A DNA stretch of 56,055 nt, taken from the NCBI GenBank assembly GCA_016195825.1, contig JACPYV010000112.1, forward strand, positions 1 through 56,055. Reading direction: 5' to 3'. This stretch comes from Burkholderiales bacterium. GTDB taxonomy: Bacteria > Pseudomonadota > Gammaproteobacteria > Burkholderiales > Burkholderiaceae_C. The position numbers and the translations under genes were made by a program. The notes below the pieces were generated by a model. The model saw nothing but the letters and a program-made list of their open reading frames with translations, did no database searches and had not been told where the DNA came from. This document shows positions 43,418 through 52,093 of the stretch, piece by piece. How positions within the stretch are numbered: the first letter of the stretch is position 1; each line of letters opens with the position of its first letter.

Positions 43418-44212
43418 TCAGGGCGCGATGAGGCCTTTCACAGCACGCGGCAGCTCGGCCTCGATCAGCGCTTCCAGCGCCTTCACACGCTGCTCGGGCA
43501 TGGTCGCGGCCCAGGGGTTGGCCGCGGCGTCGCGCTCGACCGGCAAGCGGCTTGCGACGGCAATAGACTGCTCGCGGCGGAGCTTGAGGTCCCCGAGGTC
43601 GATCAGCGCAACGCGGATGGAGACGTAGGGCGCAAACACCGGCAGCCCCGGCTGGCCGTCGAAGCCGATCTGCGCGCTAGGGCGCTGGTCCAGCACGAAG
43701 CCCGGTCCCTCCAGCGTGGTCAGGATCCGTGCCGGCAGGGCTGCGGCCAGGCCGGGCTCCTGGCGGCTGCGCGTGACCAGCAACAGCTGCGCCGCGCCGC
43801 TCTGGCGGATGGCTTCGCCCAGCTTGCCGGGCAGGCTGAGCTTGCCGTCGACGAAGAGGTTGGCCGGGTCGCCGAACAGACTGCGCGTGGACGAGGTGTA
43901 GAGCTTGACCTCGCGTTTATCGCTGCCTGCCTTCACCGCTTCATTCAGCGTCTGCAGCACCGCGTTGTCCAGGCCGCCGGTGGGGCCAGACGTCCATTCG
44001 CCGGACTGCACCGTGTCGCCACGCGCGGGACTCAGGCTGATGAGCTGCACGCTGTCGCCGAGGATGGACAGCGCCGCAAACTTGTTGGGGTCGCGCGGCG
44101 TCTTGTCCTCAACCGCGGGCGTCGGCGCCGGTGGCAGCAGCTTGTTCTTCAGCGACTGGCCGAGGACCAGGGTGGGCGCGAGGACGAGGGCGAACAGCAG
44201 GGGTTTGATCAC
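43418..44212 (-). CDS. exported hypothetical protein
   Basis: A 264-aa protein that I do not recognise. The start is a GTG overlapping the stop of the dehydrogenase gene (GTGA). An N-terminal signal peptide (MIKPLLFALVLAPTLVLGQS) points to the periplasm. The remainder is mixed alpha/beta (FAALSILGDSVQLISLSPAR, AAQLLLVTRSRQE, VSIRVALIDLGDLKLRRE) with no cysteine pairs or catalytic signature. Similar proteins are scattered as hypotheticals in Burkholderiales; the role is unknown. RmuC begins 40 nt downstream. Confidence 0.75.
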   Translation of the reverse strand: MIKPLLFALVLAPTLVLGQSLKNKLLPPAPTPAVEDKTPRDPNKFAALSILGDSVQLISLSPARGDTVQSGEWTSGPTGGLDNAVLQTLNEAVKAGSDKREVKLYTSSTRSLFGDPANLFVDGKLSLPGKLGEAIRQSGAAQLLLVTRSRQEPGLAAALPARILTTLEGPGFVLDQRPSAQIGFDGQPGLPVFAPYVSIRVALIDLGDLKLRREQSIAVASRLPVERDAAANPWAATMPEQRVKALEALIEAELPRAVKGLIAP

Positions 44213-45198
44213 AGCGGCAGGACTTCAGGGTTCAGCGAGGTCGGAGGTGTAGCGCCGGTCAGCGCCGCGACGAGGTTGTCGGCAGCCAGGCCAGCCATGG
44301 CTAGGCGGGTCGGCATGGTGGCGCTGGCGATGTGGGGCGTCAGCACAACGTTGGGCAGCGTCAGCAGTGCGGGGTTCACGCGGGGCTCACCCTCGAAGAC
44401 GTCCAGGCCGGCGGCAGCGATGCGCTGCTCGCGCAGTGCGGCCGCCAGCGCGTCCTCGTCGACGATGCCGCCGCGGGCGACGTTGATCAGCGTTGCCGTC
44501 GGCTTCATCAGCGCGATCTCGGCGGCGGCGATGCAGTGGTGGGACTGGGCCGAGTACGGCAGCACCAGCACGAGATGGTCGGCCTGGCGCAGCAGCTCCT
44601 CTTTGGTCAGGTAACGCGCGCCGAGCTCTGCCTCCGCCTCGGCCGGCAGGCGCGAGCGGTTGTGATAGACCACCTTCATGCCGAAGCCGAAGCGCCCGCG
44701 ACGCGCGATGGCCTGGCCGATACGGCCCATGCCCAGGATGCCCAGCGTCGAGCTGTAGACGTCAGAGCCTGCCAGGAAGTCCCACGACCAGCTCTTCCAG
44801 CCGCCGTCGCGCAGCAGCCGTTCACCCTCGCTCATGCGCCGGGCAGTCGCCATCAGCAGCGCGAAGCCGAAATCGGCCGTCGTCTCGGTCAGCACGTCGG
44901 GCGTGTTGGTGACCAGCACGCGACGCGCGGTGCAAGCCGCGAGGTCGATGTGGTTGTAGCCGACGCTCATGGTGCAGACGGCGCGCAGTTCGGGGCACGC
45001 ATCCAGCAGCTCGCCGGTGATGCGCTCGGTGCCGGTGATGTAGGCGCCGGCCTTGCCCTGCAGCCGTGCGAGCAGTTCGTCGGGCGTCAGAACGCCGTCG
45101 CCCTGCACCGCATCCACATCGAAATGGGCGGAGAGCTTCTCGACGACTGCCGCCGGCGCACGCCGCGCAATCAGGACCTTGGGTTTCAGTGCATCCAT
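44209..45198 (-). CDS. 2-hydroxyacid dehydrogenase (glyoxylate/hydroxypyruvate reductase-like)
   Basis: A 329-aa NAD(P)-dependent D-2-hydroxyacid dehydrogenase. ATG 45198 gives MDALKPKVLIARRAPAAVVE; longer versions run through the antiporter gene in another frame. The Rossmann motif is LGILGMGRIGQAIA, the catalytic Arg lies in NVARGGIVDEDAL, the Glu in DVFEGEP and the His in TPHIASAT. This is the GhrB/GyaR type that reduces glyoxylate or hydroxypyruvate, although the exact substrate is inferred. The start overlaps the end of the antiporter gene by 13 nt. Confidence 0.93.
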   Translation of the reverse strand: MDALKPKVLIARRAPAAVVEKLSAHFDVDAVQGDGVLTPDELLARLQGKAGAYITGTERITGELLDACPELRAVCTMSVGYNHIDLAACTARRVLVTNTPDVLTETTADFGFALLMATARRMSEGERLLRDGGWKSWSWDFLAGSDVYSSTLGILGMGRIGQAIARRGRFGFGMKVVYHNRSRLPAEAEAELGARYLTKEELLRQADHLVLVLPYSAQSHHCIAAAEIALMKPTATLINVARGGIVDEDALAAALREQRIAAAGLDVFEGEPRVNPALLTLPNVVLTPHIASATMPTRLAMAGLAADNLVAALTGATPPTSLNPEVLPL

Positions 45199-46529
45199 AT
45201 GAGCGCCATGACAAAGAGTAGCGGCAGCAGCACCGCACCGGACCAGAGCAGATAGCCGCCAAAGCTGGGCATCTTGACACCACGCTCCTCGGCGATCGCC
45301 TTCACCATGAAATTGGGCGCATTGCCGATGTAGGTCATCGCCACCATGAAGACGGCGCCGCCGGAGATGGCCGCCAGCACCGCGGAACCCTCGCCCATCA
45401 GGGCCTGCGCGTTGCCGCCGGCGAGGTTGAAGAAGGCCAGGTAGGTCGGCGCGTTGTCCAGCACCGAGGACAGCCCACCAGTCAGCCAGAAGTAGGCGGC
45501 CGGCGACGGCTGGCCGGCGGTTCCCGTCAGCAGTGCCGCGATAGGCGCGAACGGGCCCGCCGGCCCAGCCTTCAGCATTGCAATGACGGGCACCATGGTC
45601 AGGAAGATGGCGATGAACAGCTTGGCCACCTCTTCCATCGGCGCCCAGCTGAACCGGTTCCTCTCGCGCACGCCGGCCGGCGTGACCCGCAGCGACACGA
45701 GCATCACGGCGACGAGGCCCACGTCGCGCACCAGCGCCTGCAGCGGCAGCGGCGTGCCCCACAGGTCGAAGACGATGCCGGGCTTCCAGGTGCCGCTCAT
45801 CAGCACCAGGCCGATGGCTGCCAGCAGTGGCAGCAGGTTGATGACGCCGTCCAGCCCGATCCGGGACCCGTCGGGTGTCGGGTCAGCCGGCGCGATGCCT
45901 TCCCTGCGGTAGTACCAGCTGTCGATGGCCCAGAACACCGCCAACAACGCAGCCAGCAGGAACAGCGTCTCGGGCAGCAGCCGCGACGCCGTCCAGAAGA
46001 AGCTGACGCCCTGCAGAAATCCCAGGAACAGCGGCGGATCTCCCAAAGGCGTCAAGGAACCGCCGACGTTGCTGACGATGAAGATGAAGAACACGACCAC
46101 GTGTGCGTTGTGGCGGCGGTTGTCGTTGGCCCGGATCAGCGGACGTATCAGCAGCATGGACGCGCCGGTCGTGCCCATGAAGCTGGCCAGCACGGCGCCA
46201 ATCAGCATCAGCCCCGCGTTCAAGGCCGGGCTGCCGTGCAGGTTGCCGCGGATGAAGATGCCGCCTGCGGTTGTATAGAGCGCGCCCAGCAGGACAGTGA
46301 ATGGCAGGTATTCCTCCACCAGCGTGTGCACCAGCACGCCGCCGGTCTCGGCCGCACCAAAGGCCAGCGAGAACGGCAGCAGCAGCGCCAGCGTCCAAGC
46401 CGCGGCGATCTTGCCGAAGTGGTGGTGCCAGAAGGACGGTGCCGCCAGCGGCAGCACCGCGATGGAGAGCAGCAGGCCCGCGAAAGGAGCGGCCCAGGCC
46501 AGGCCAAGTCCGGCGCCGTGCAAGGCCAT
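45186..46529 (-). CDS. NhaD-like sodium:proton antiporter (ArsB/NhaD superfamily)
   Basis: A 447-aa inner-membrane transporter with about 12 hydrophobic segments. The ATG at 46529 overlaps the nitroreductase stop (ATGA). Signature stretches are FIFIVSNVGGSLTPLGDPPL near residue 165-185 and WLTGGLSSVLDNAPTYLAFF with MTYIGNAPNFMVKAIAEERG near the C-terminus, the paired re-entrant motifs of the superfamily. These match sodium:proton antiporters of the NhaD/UIT group, but related citrate-type transporters share the fold, so the ion specificity is an inference. Confidence 0.9.
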   Translation of the reverse strand: MALHGAGLGLAWAAPFAGLLLSIAVLPLAAPSFWHHHFGKIAAAWTLALLLPFSLAFGAAETGGVLVHTLVEEYLPFTVLLGALYTTAGGIFIRGNLHGSPALNAGLMLIGAVLASFMGTTGASMLLIRPLIRANDNRRHNAHVVVFFIFIVSNVGGSLTPLGDPPLFLGFLQGVSFFWTASRLLPETLFLLAALLAVFWAIDSWYYRREGIAPADPTPDGSRIGLDGVINLLPLLAAIGLVLMSGTWKPGIVFDLWGTPLPLQALVRDVGLVAVMLVSLRVTPAGVRERNRFSWAPMEEVAKLFIAIFLTMVPVIAMLKAGPAGPFAPIAALLTGTAGQPSPAAYFWLTGGLSSVLDNAPTYLAFFNLAGGNAQALMGEGSAVLAAISGGAVFMVAMTYIGNAPNFMVKAIAEERGVKMPSFGGYLLWSGAVLLPLLFVMALIWMH

Positions 46530-47242
46530 CAGTCTTCGAGGAATTGTGTGAACTCGGCCACCGGCGCGCGTTCGGTGACAAGGCTGTTCTCGACAGCCGC
46601 CGGGTCGGCGTAGCCCAGGGACATGCCGCAGACCAGCATCTGCTCTTCGCCCAGTTGCAGCTCCTCGGCGATGACACGGTGGAACTGGGTGAATGCCGCC
46701 TGCGGGCAAGTATGCAGGCCGCGAGCGCGCGCGGCGACCATGATGTTCTGCAGGAACATGCCGTAATCCAGCCACGAGCCCTGCTGCATGACGCGGTCGA
46801 TGGTGAAGAACAGGCCCACCGGTGCGTCAAAGAAGATGAAGTTGCGGCCATGCTGGTGCTGCATGCGCGCCTTGTCGGTCTTGGCGATGCCCAGCAGGCC
46901 GTACAGGTCCCAGCCCACCTTGCGGCGCCGGTCGATGTAGGGGCTGCGCCACTCGGTCGGGTAGTAGGCGTACTCCTCCTTGTGGGCGGCGTTCTGGGCC
47001 GAGTCCAGGTAGGTGGCCTGGATGCGGCCGGCCACACGCCTGAGCGCCTCGCCCGTCAGCACATGCACCTGCCAGGGCTGGGTGTTGGTGCCCGAGGGCG
47101 CCCAGGAGGCGACCTCCAGGATCTCCTCGACTGTTGCGCGCGGCACCGGCGTGGGCAGGAAGGCACGCAGCGAATGCCGGGTCTTGATCGCCTCGTCGAC
47201 GGCGGCGGTCTGCTCGGGTGTGGGATGGTCGAAACGGCTCAT
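46529..47242 (-). CDS. nitroreductase family protein
   Basis: A 237-aa flavin oxidoreductase. The FMN-binding opening is IKTRHSLRAFLPTPVPRATV, followed by VASWAPSGTNTQPWQVHVLT, both typical of the family, and ACP-type ending (LVCGMSLGYADPAAVENSLV). Substrates may be nitroaromatics or quinones; none can be assigned. The ATG overlaps the thioesterase stop (ATGA), and its stop overlaps the antiporter ATG. Confidence 0.94.
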   Translation of the reverse strand: MSRFDHPTPEQTAAVDEAIKTRHSLRAFLPTPVPRATVEEILEVASWAPSGTNTQPWQVHVLTGEALRRVAGRIQATYLDSAQNAAHKEEYAYYPTEWRSPYIDRRRKVGWDLYGLLGIAKTDKARMQHQHGRNFIFFDAPVGLFFTIDRVMQQGSWLDYGMFLQNIMVAARARGLHTCPQAAFTQFHRVIAEELQLGEEQMLVCGMSLGYADPAAVENSLVTERAPVAEFTQFLED

Positions 47243-47679
47243 GGCGTCAGTGTTTTCAGGGCTTCAAGATAGGCCGCCGGCAGCTCGGCCACGGGCCGGC
47301 GGCTGTCGCGATCGACGTAGACATGCACAAAATGACCTCGGGCCGCGCAGTTGGCGGCGCCCTCGGCGAACAGGCCGATCTCATAGCGCACGCTGGAGCG
47401 GCCCTGCTGGGCCACGCGCACGCCAGCCTCGATGCGCTGCGGGAAGGCCAGCGACTCGAAGAAGTTGCAGTGCGTCTCCACCACCAGGCCGATGACGGCG
47501 CCGCCATGGATGTCCAGTGCGCCGGCCTCGATCAGCAGGCTGTTCACGGCCGTGTCGAACAGGCTGTAGTAGACGACGTTGTTCAGGTGGCCATAGGCGT
47601 CGTTGTCCATCCACCGGGTGGTCAGCGGGACGAATCGGGCGTAGGCGTCGCGGGAGTCGGGCTGAGGACGGGTCGTCAT
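47239..47679 (-). CDS. acyl-CoA thioesterase, 4HBT/YbgC-like
   Basis: A 146-aa hot-dog-fold thioesterase. The active-site block is TTRWMDNDAYGHLNNVVYYS, with the Asp and the HLNN of the 4-hydroxybenzoyl-CoA thioesterase family, and the second half carries VETHCNFFESLAFPQRIEAG. Small size and fold indicate hydrolysis of short- or medium-chain acyl-CoA. The ATG overlaps the stop of the deacetylase-like gene (ATGA). Confidence 0.94.
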   Translation of the reverse strand: MTTRPQPDSRDAYARFVPLTTRWMDNDAYGHLNNVVYYSLFDTAVNSLLIEAGALDIHGGAVIGLVVETHCNFFESLAFPQRIEAGVRVAQQGRSSVRYEIGLFAEGAANCAARGHFVHVYVDRDSRRPVAELPAAYLEALKTLTP

Positions 47680-48614
47680 GCAGACGATTCTTTCATGCGC
47701 TGCCAGGCGAGCCAGGATTCAGCGGCGAGATTCAGCGTGTTGACCTGCACGGCCACCGTCGTCGCCAGGTCGTGCCCGTAGCCGCCGGCCATGCTCAGTG
47801 CCACCGGCAGCCGGCGCTCATGCAGTGCTGCCAGCACGCGCCGGTCACGCTCGGCCAGGCCGGCGTAGCTGAGCTTCAGACGTCCCAGACGGTCGGCCTC
47901 GTGCGGGTCCGCACCAGCCAGGTAGAACACCAGCCCGGGTTGGACGCGCCGCCAGACTTCGTCCAGAGCCTTGTCCAACGCGGCCAGGTAGTCGGCGTCC
48001 CCGCAGCCATCTGGCAGGTCCACGTCCAGGTCGCTGGGCTCCTTGCGGAACGGGAAGTTGCGCGCGCCGTGCATGGAGAACGTGAACACGGAGTCGTCAT
48101 CGCGGAAGATGGCCGCCGTGCCATTGCCCTGGTGCACATCGAGGTCGATGACCAGCACCCGCAGCAAGCTGCGATGCTCCCTCGACCACTCGGCCTGCAT
48201 CAGCCGCGCGGCGACGGCCACGTCGTTGAAGACGCAGTAGCCCGAGCCCTTGTCGGCGTAGGCATGGTGGGTGCCGCCGGCCATGTTGGCGGCCACGCCC
48301 TCGGCCAGGGCCGCGCGCGCGGCCGCGATGCTGGCGCCCACCGAATGCATGGAGCGCGCAGCCATGGTCGGCGACCACGGGAAGCCGATCTCGCGCTGCT
48401 GCGCCGCGTCAAGGCGCCCCAGCAGCACCGCGTCCACGTAGTCCGGCGTGTGCACCAACGCCAGCTCACCCTCGGTGGCCGCGGGCGCCGCCTGCATGCG
48501 CAGCCGCCCCGGTTCTCGCTCGAAATGCTCACGCAGCAGCCGGTACTTGGACTGCGGAAAGCGGTGTCCTGGCGGCAGCGCCAGGCTATGGGCATCGGAG
48601 TGGAAAGCCAGCAT
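47676..48614 (-). CDS. histone-deacetylase-family protein (acetoin-utilisation/HDAC-like)
   Basis: A 312-aa zinc hydrolase of the arginase/deacetylase fold. ATG 48614 gives MLAFHSDAHSLALPPGHRFP, a typical start; longer forms run into the phaP control region. The zinc site is visible as VIDLDVHQGNGT with a second Asp in LAGADPHEAD, and the active-site His pair as GGTHHAYADKGSGYCVFND. Bacterial members deacetylate small molecules, polyamines or lysine side chains; the substrate is unknown. The gene diverges from phaP and shares its control region. Confidence 0.93.
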   Translation of the reverse strand: MLAFHSDAHSLALPPGHRFPQSKYRLLREHFEREPGRLRMQAAPAATEGELALVHTPDYVDAVLLGRLDAAQQREIGFPWSPTMAARSMHSVGASIAAARAALAEGVAANMAGGTHHAYADKGSGYCVFNDVAVAARLMQAEWSREHRSLLRVLVIDLDVHQGNGTAAIFRDDDSVFTFSMHGARNFPFRKEPSDLDVDLPDGCGDADYLAALDKALDEVWRRVQPGLVFYLAGADPHEADRLGRLKLSYAGLAERDRRVLAALHERRLPVALSMAGGYGHDLATTVAVQVNTLNLAAESWLAWQRMKESSA

Positions 48615-48661
48615 GGCCCGGGACGATAGCCGCGACGGCTTGGCCCCGCTGGCACCCCTAA

Positions 48662-48738
48662 TTTGCTGCACTGCACAAAAAGTTCTTGCAATCCGCTGCC
48701 AAGCCCCTATCATTCAGTCCATGTTGCAGTGCAGCAAA
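48662..48738. promoter_or_regulatory. paired 14-bp inverted operator, probable PhaR sites
   Basis: TTTGCTGCACTGCA (48662-48675) and TGCAGTGCAGCAAA (48725-48738) are perfect reverse complements, 49 nt apart, one on each side of the phaP promoter. Each contains TGCTGCACTGCA, which resembles the TGC/GCA-type sites reported for the PHB regulator PhaR. Binding by PhaR is an inference. The left copy is also only 48 nt from the divergent deacetylase-like gene. Confidence 0.75.
48686..48713 (+). promoter_or_regulatory. phaP promoter
   Basis: A -35 TTGCAA (48686-48691) is followed after 16 nt by -10 TATCAT (48708-48713), both good sigma70 matches. It lies between the two inverted operator copies and 70 nt before the phaP ATG, so a repressor on either or both sites would block it. 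Confidence 0.7.
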
Positions 48739-48783
48739 AGAAGCACAGCAAACGGTTCAACCACCTGAAATCGGAGTAACACC

Positions 48784-49341
48784 ATGCTGACCGCTGAACA
48801 AGTCCTCGCCGCCCACAAGGCCAACGTCGAAACCCTCTTCGGCCTGACGAACAAGGCGTTCGAAGGCGTCGAGAAGCTCGTCGAGCTGAACCTGCAGGTC
48901 GCCAAGACCGCGCTGAGCGAAGCCGCCGACACGACCGCCGCCGCGCTGTCTGTCAAGGACGCCCAAGAGCTGCTGTCGCTGCAAGCCGCCCTGCTGCAAC
49001 CCACCGCCGAGAAGGCCGCTTCCTACAGCCGCCACATCTACGACATCGCCTCCAGCACCGGTGCTGAAGTCGCCAAGGCTGCCGAAAGCCAGTTCGCCGA
49101 CGCGCAGAAGAAGTTCGCCGCTGTCGTCGACAACGCCGCCAAGAACGCCCCGGCCGGCACCGAGAACGCCGTCGCGCTGGTGAAGTCCGCCGTCGCTGCC
49201 GCCAACAACGCCTTCGAGTCGGTGCAAAAGGCTACCAAGCAAGCCGTCGAAGTGGCCGAAGCCAACTTCCAGGCTGCCACCAGCCAGGCCGTCAAGGCCA
49301 CGCAGACCGCGACCCGCGCCACCAAGCGCGCCGCCGCCTAA
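48784..49341 (+). CDS. phaP: phasin, PHB-granule surface protein
   Basis: A 185-aa phasin that coats polyhydroxybutyrate granules. ATG 48784 is preceded by GGAG with 7-nt spacing. The sequence [20 protein letters not shown] with [20 protein letters not shown] is the Phasin_2 type opening. The remainder is helical and very rich in Ala, Val, Lys and Glu, ending in the Ala/Thr/Lys-rich tail [10 protein letters not shown], with no cysteine. It is probably repressed by PhaR, as suggested by the flanking operator pair, and ends at a strong terminator. Confidence 0.95.
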   Translation: MLTAEQVLAAHKANVETLFGLTNKAFEGVEKLVELNLQVAKTALSEAADTTAAALSVKDAQELLSLQAALLQPTAEKAASYSRHIYDIASSTGAEVAKAAESQFADAQKKFAAVVDNAAKNAPAGTENAVALVKSAVAAANNAFESVQKATKQAVEVAEANFQAATSQAVKATQTATRATKRAAA

Positions 49342-49358
49342 GCTCCCAGGCGCTGCCC

Positions 49359-49391
49359 AAAAAGCCCGGTGCTCACGCACTGGGCTTTTTT
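49359..49391 (+). terminator. rho-independent terminator after phaP
   Basis: AAAAAGCCCGGTG (49359-49371) pairs with CACTGGGCTTTTT (49378-49390), a 13-bp stem with one G-T wobble and a 6-nt loop CTCACG, followed by further T. It begins 17 nt after the phaP stop. Confidence 0.93.
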
Positions 49392-49504
49392 GTTTGCGCC
49401 GCTCACTGGCGATTCGTCGGCACACGGCGTCGATTCGCCGCAAGGGCGGCATGGCGCGGCCGGGCTCAGGGTCTACTTGTGGCACTGACCTCGAGGAGCC
49501 TCCC

Positions 49505-50236
49505 ATGCACGGCCTGCGCCATCGCCACCGCCATCGCTATTCCAGCCATCCCGGCCAGCGCATCCTGTTCGGCGTCGGTGTCATCGGCATCGGCGTGTTG
49601 GCGCTGCTGGACAACCTACACAGTTTCGACTTGCCGCTGCTGCGCACCTTCTGGCCGCTGCTGCTGGTGCTGTTCGGGCTGGGCCGACTCGTCTGGCCGC
49701 GCCACGCCGGTAGCTGGCTGTTCGGCACGGGACTGATCGTCGTGGGTGGCCTGCTGACCGCGCAGAACCTCGGCTACACCCACCTCGAGCTGCGTCACTG
49801 GTGGCCGGTGCTCATCATCCTGGGCGGGGTCGCCATCCTGCTGCGCGGCGTCTTCCCGCACCGCAGCGGACGCCCCATGGGTTTCGACACCTCGACGCTC
49901 GAACATGGCGACCACGTCAACATCGAAGCGACCTTCAGCGGCGTTCACCAGCAGAACGACTCGCGCAGCTTCAAGGGCGGCCGCATCGAAGCGACCTTCG
50001 GCGGCGTCGAGCTGGACCTGAGCCAGGCGGCCATGGACGGCCCCGAGGCGGTGCTGGAGCTGTCGGCCCGATTCAGCGGCATCGAGCTGCGCGTGCCGCG
50101 CGATTGGCAGGTTGTCGTCAACATCCGGCCCACGCTGGGTGGCGTCGAGGACCGCACCGTGCCGCCCATGAACCCGGCGCACCGCCTGGTGCTTCGCGGC
50201 GAGGCGGTGTTCGGCGGCGTCGAGATCAAGAACTGA
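49505..50236 (+). CDS. LiaF-like membrane protein (DUF5668-type helices plus cell-wall-response domain)
   Basis: A 243-aa membrane protein. The ATG at 49505 has GAGGAG upstream; the N-terminus is His/Arg-rich (MHGLRHRHRHRYSSH). About four hydrophobic segments lie in residues 20-125 (FGVGVIGIGVLALLDNL, RTFWPLLLVLFGLGRLVW, LFGTGLIVVGGLLTAQNLG and PVLIILGGVAILLRGVF). The C-terminal domain, from about residue 138, has repeated F-x-G-V-x-L patterns (IEATFGGVELDLSQA, FSGIELRVPRDWQV, GEAVFGGVEIKN), the LiaF/DUF2154-like beta helix. LiaF proteins restrain a LytS/LiaS kinase, and the sensor kinase begins 11 nt after its stop, so this is a plausible negative regulator of it. Confidence 0.88.
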   Translation: MHGLRHRHRHRYSSHPGQRILFGVGVIGIGVLALLDNLHSFDLPLLRTFWPLLLVLFGLGRLVWPRHAGSWLFGTGLIVVGGLLTAQNLGYTHLELRHWWPVLIILGGVAILLRGVFPHRSGRPMGFDTSTLEHGDHVNIEATFSGVHQQNDSRSFKGGRIEATFGGVELDLSQAAMDGPEAVLELSARFSGIELRVPRDWQVVVNIRPTLGGVEDRTVPPMNPAHRLVLRGEAVFGGVEIKN

Positions 50237-50247
50237 ACGTGGCCTGA

Positions 50248-51318
50248 GTGCATCCGCTGCTGACCCACTGGCGCGCACTGGCCGCCTACCTGGCGGCTTG
50301 GGGGCTGGCCGGCCCGGCGCTGGCCGCGCTGCTGAAGGCACTGGACGTCGCACCGCTGGGCCGCGCCCTGCCCTGGACGACCCCGCTGTGTGCGGTGCTT
50401 GCCTTCGTGATGCTGGCCGTCTACTACCCTTGCCGCAGCCGCCCCTTCGACAGCACGCGCTGGACCACCGCGCTCTGGTACCGCGCGGGGCTCGTAGCCG
50501 TGCTGGCCGCCGTGCTGCTGGGCGCAGCGGCCGGCTGGGATGCTGCCGGCAGCCTGCTTGGCCACCCCGGCGGCTGGGTCGGCCTGACCCACCGGAGTCT
50601 GGTGCTGCTGGCCGCCGCTCTGCTGGGGCTGCTGACGCTGTCCGTGCTGGCGCACGATCTGCTGATCACCTCGCAGCGCGCCCATGCCGCGGCCGCGCGC
50701 GAAGCCCAGGCGCGCCTGCTGGCACGCGACATGGAGCTGCAGCTGCTGCGCCTGCAGATCGACCCGCATTTCCTGTTCAACAGCCTCAACTCCATCAGCG
50801 CGCTGACCAGCCTGGACCCGCCGGCCGCGCGCGCGATGGCCATCGATCTGGCCCAGTTCTTCCGCCAGACACTGGCCCTGGCCGGCCGCGAGCGCATCCG
50901 GCTGGCGGACGAGCTGGGGTTGGTCGAGCACTACCTGGCCATCGAAGGGCAGCGCCTGGGCGACAAGCTGCGCTTCGCCATCGACGCCCCTGCCGACACG
51001 CGGGACGCGCTGCTGCCGCCGCTGACGCTGCAGCCGCTGGCCGAGAACGCGCTGAAGCACGGCCTGCGCCCGCGCGACGACGGGGGCCTACTGCAACTGC
51101 AGGCGCTGGTGCGCGATGGCTGGCTGCACCTGGCCGTGCGCAACCCGGTCCCCGCCACGCCGTCGGACGAAGGCGGCCTGGGCCACGGCCTGCGCAATCT
51201 GCGCGAACGCCTGGCTGCGCAGTACGGCAACCGCGCCCGCGTGCACTGGGGCGCCACCGCCGAGGGCTTTGCCGTCGAGATCACCTTGCCGCTAGAGATG
51301 TCGGAGATCCCCCCATGA
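50248..51318 (+). CDS. LytS/AlgZ-type sensor histidine kinase
   Basis: A 356-aa kinase starting at GTG 50248. About four membrane helices fill residues 10-140, with no large periplasmic loop. The His_kinase domain motif IDPHFLFNSLNSISALTS holds the phospho-acceptor His174. The HATPase domain shows TLQPLAENALKHGL and GLGHGLRNLRERLAAQYG. This family pairs with LytTR regulators; the next gene begins inside its stop (ATGA). Confidence 0.94.
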   Translation: MHPLLTHWRALAAYLAAWGLAGPALAALLKALDVAPLGRALPWTTPLCAVLAFVMLAVYYPCRSRPFDSTRWTTALWYRAGLVAVLAAVLLGAAAGWDAAGSLLGHPGGWVGLTHRSLVLLAAALLGLLTLSVLAHDLLITSQRAHAAAAREAQARLLARDMELQLLRLQIDPHFLFNSLNSISALTSLDPPAARAMAIDLAQFFRQTLALAGRERIRLADELGLVEHYLAIEGQRLGDKLRFAIDAPADTRDALLPPLTLQPLAENALKHGLRPRDDGGLLQLQALVRDGWLHLAVRNPVPATPSDEGGLGHGLRNLRERLAAQYGNRARVHWGATAEGFAVEITLPLEMSEIPP

Positions 51319-52043
51319 CACTGCGCGCCCTCATCGCCGACGATGAGCACCTCGCTCGCCGCCTGCTGCGCGAATACCTGCTGCCGCACGCCGACGTCAG
51401 CGTGGTAGCGGAGGCCGACAACGGCCTGGACGCGGCCCGCGCAATCACCGAGCTCAAGCCGGATCTGGTCTTCCTCGACATTCAGATGCCTCGGCTGACC
51501 GGGCTGGAGGTGCTGACGCTGACCGGCCGGCGCGACGGCGTCATCTTCACGACGGCCTACGACCAGCACGCGATGCAGGCCTTCGAGCTGCATGCGGTGG
51601 ACTACCTCCTGAAGCCCTTCACGCAGGCTCGCTTCGACGCAGCGCTCGCGCGCGCGCGCCGGCTGCTGGGCCAGGCCGCACCGGGGCTGGAGCAGCTCGT
51701 CGCACCAGGCCCAGTGCTCACACGCGTGCTGGTGCGCGACGGCAGCGGAGCAGGCATGCAGGTGCTGACCGTTGACACCATCGACTACATCGAGGCCCAG
51801 GCCGACCAGGTCGCCTTCCACAGCGCCGGTCGCGAGCACCTCAAGACCCAGCGCATCTCCGAGCTGGAGGCCCAGCTCGACCCGGCGCGCTTCGTGCGCG
51901 TGCACCGCTCCTTCATCATCAACCTGGCCGCACTGCAAGGCCTGGAGAAGACTGACAGCGACGCCCACGTCGCCCGCATGAAGAACGGCAAGCGCATTCC
52001 CGTCAGCCGCAGCGGTTACGAGCGGCTGCGCGCGACGCTCTGA
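51315..52043 (+). CDS. LytTR-family response regulator
   Basis: A 242-aa transcriptional regulator. Receiver domain about 1-120 with Asp9/Asp10, phospho-acceptor Asp55 in LVFLDIQMPRLTG, and Lys in DYLLKPFTQ. The C-terminal LytTR DNA-binding domain spans about 140-240: IDYIEAQADQVAFHSAGREH, FVRVHRSFIINLAAL, ending RIPVSRSGYERLRATL. It is translationally coupled to the kinase and likely controls envelope or exopolysaccharide functions, though no target is visible. Confidence 0.94.
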   Translation: MTLRALIADDEHLARRLLREYLLPHADVSVVAEADNGLDAARAITELKPDLVFLDIQMPRLTGLEVLTLTGRRDGVIFTTAYDQHAMQAFELHAVDYLLKPFTQARFDAALARARRLLGQAAPGLEQLVAPGPVLTRVLVRDGSGAGMQVLTVDTIDYIEAQADQVAFHSAGREHLKTQRISELEAQLDPARFVRVHRSFIINLAALQGLEKTDSDAHVARMKNGKRIPVSRSGYERLRATL

Positions 52044-52093
52044 ACCGCCACCGTCCTACACACACCGCGCGCACCAGCCCACAGACTGCGCCC

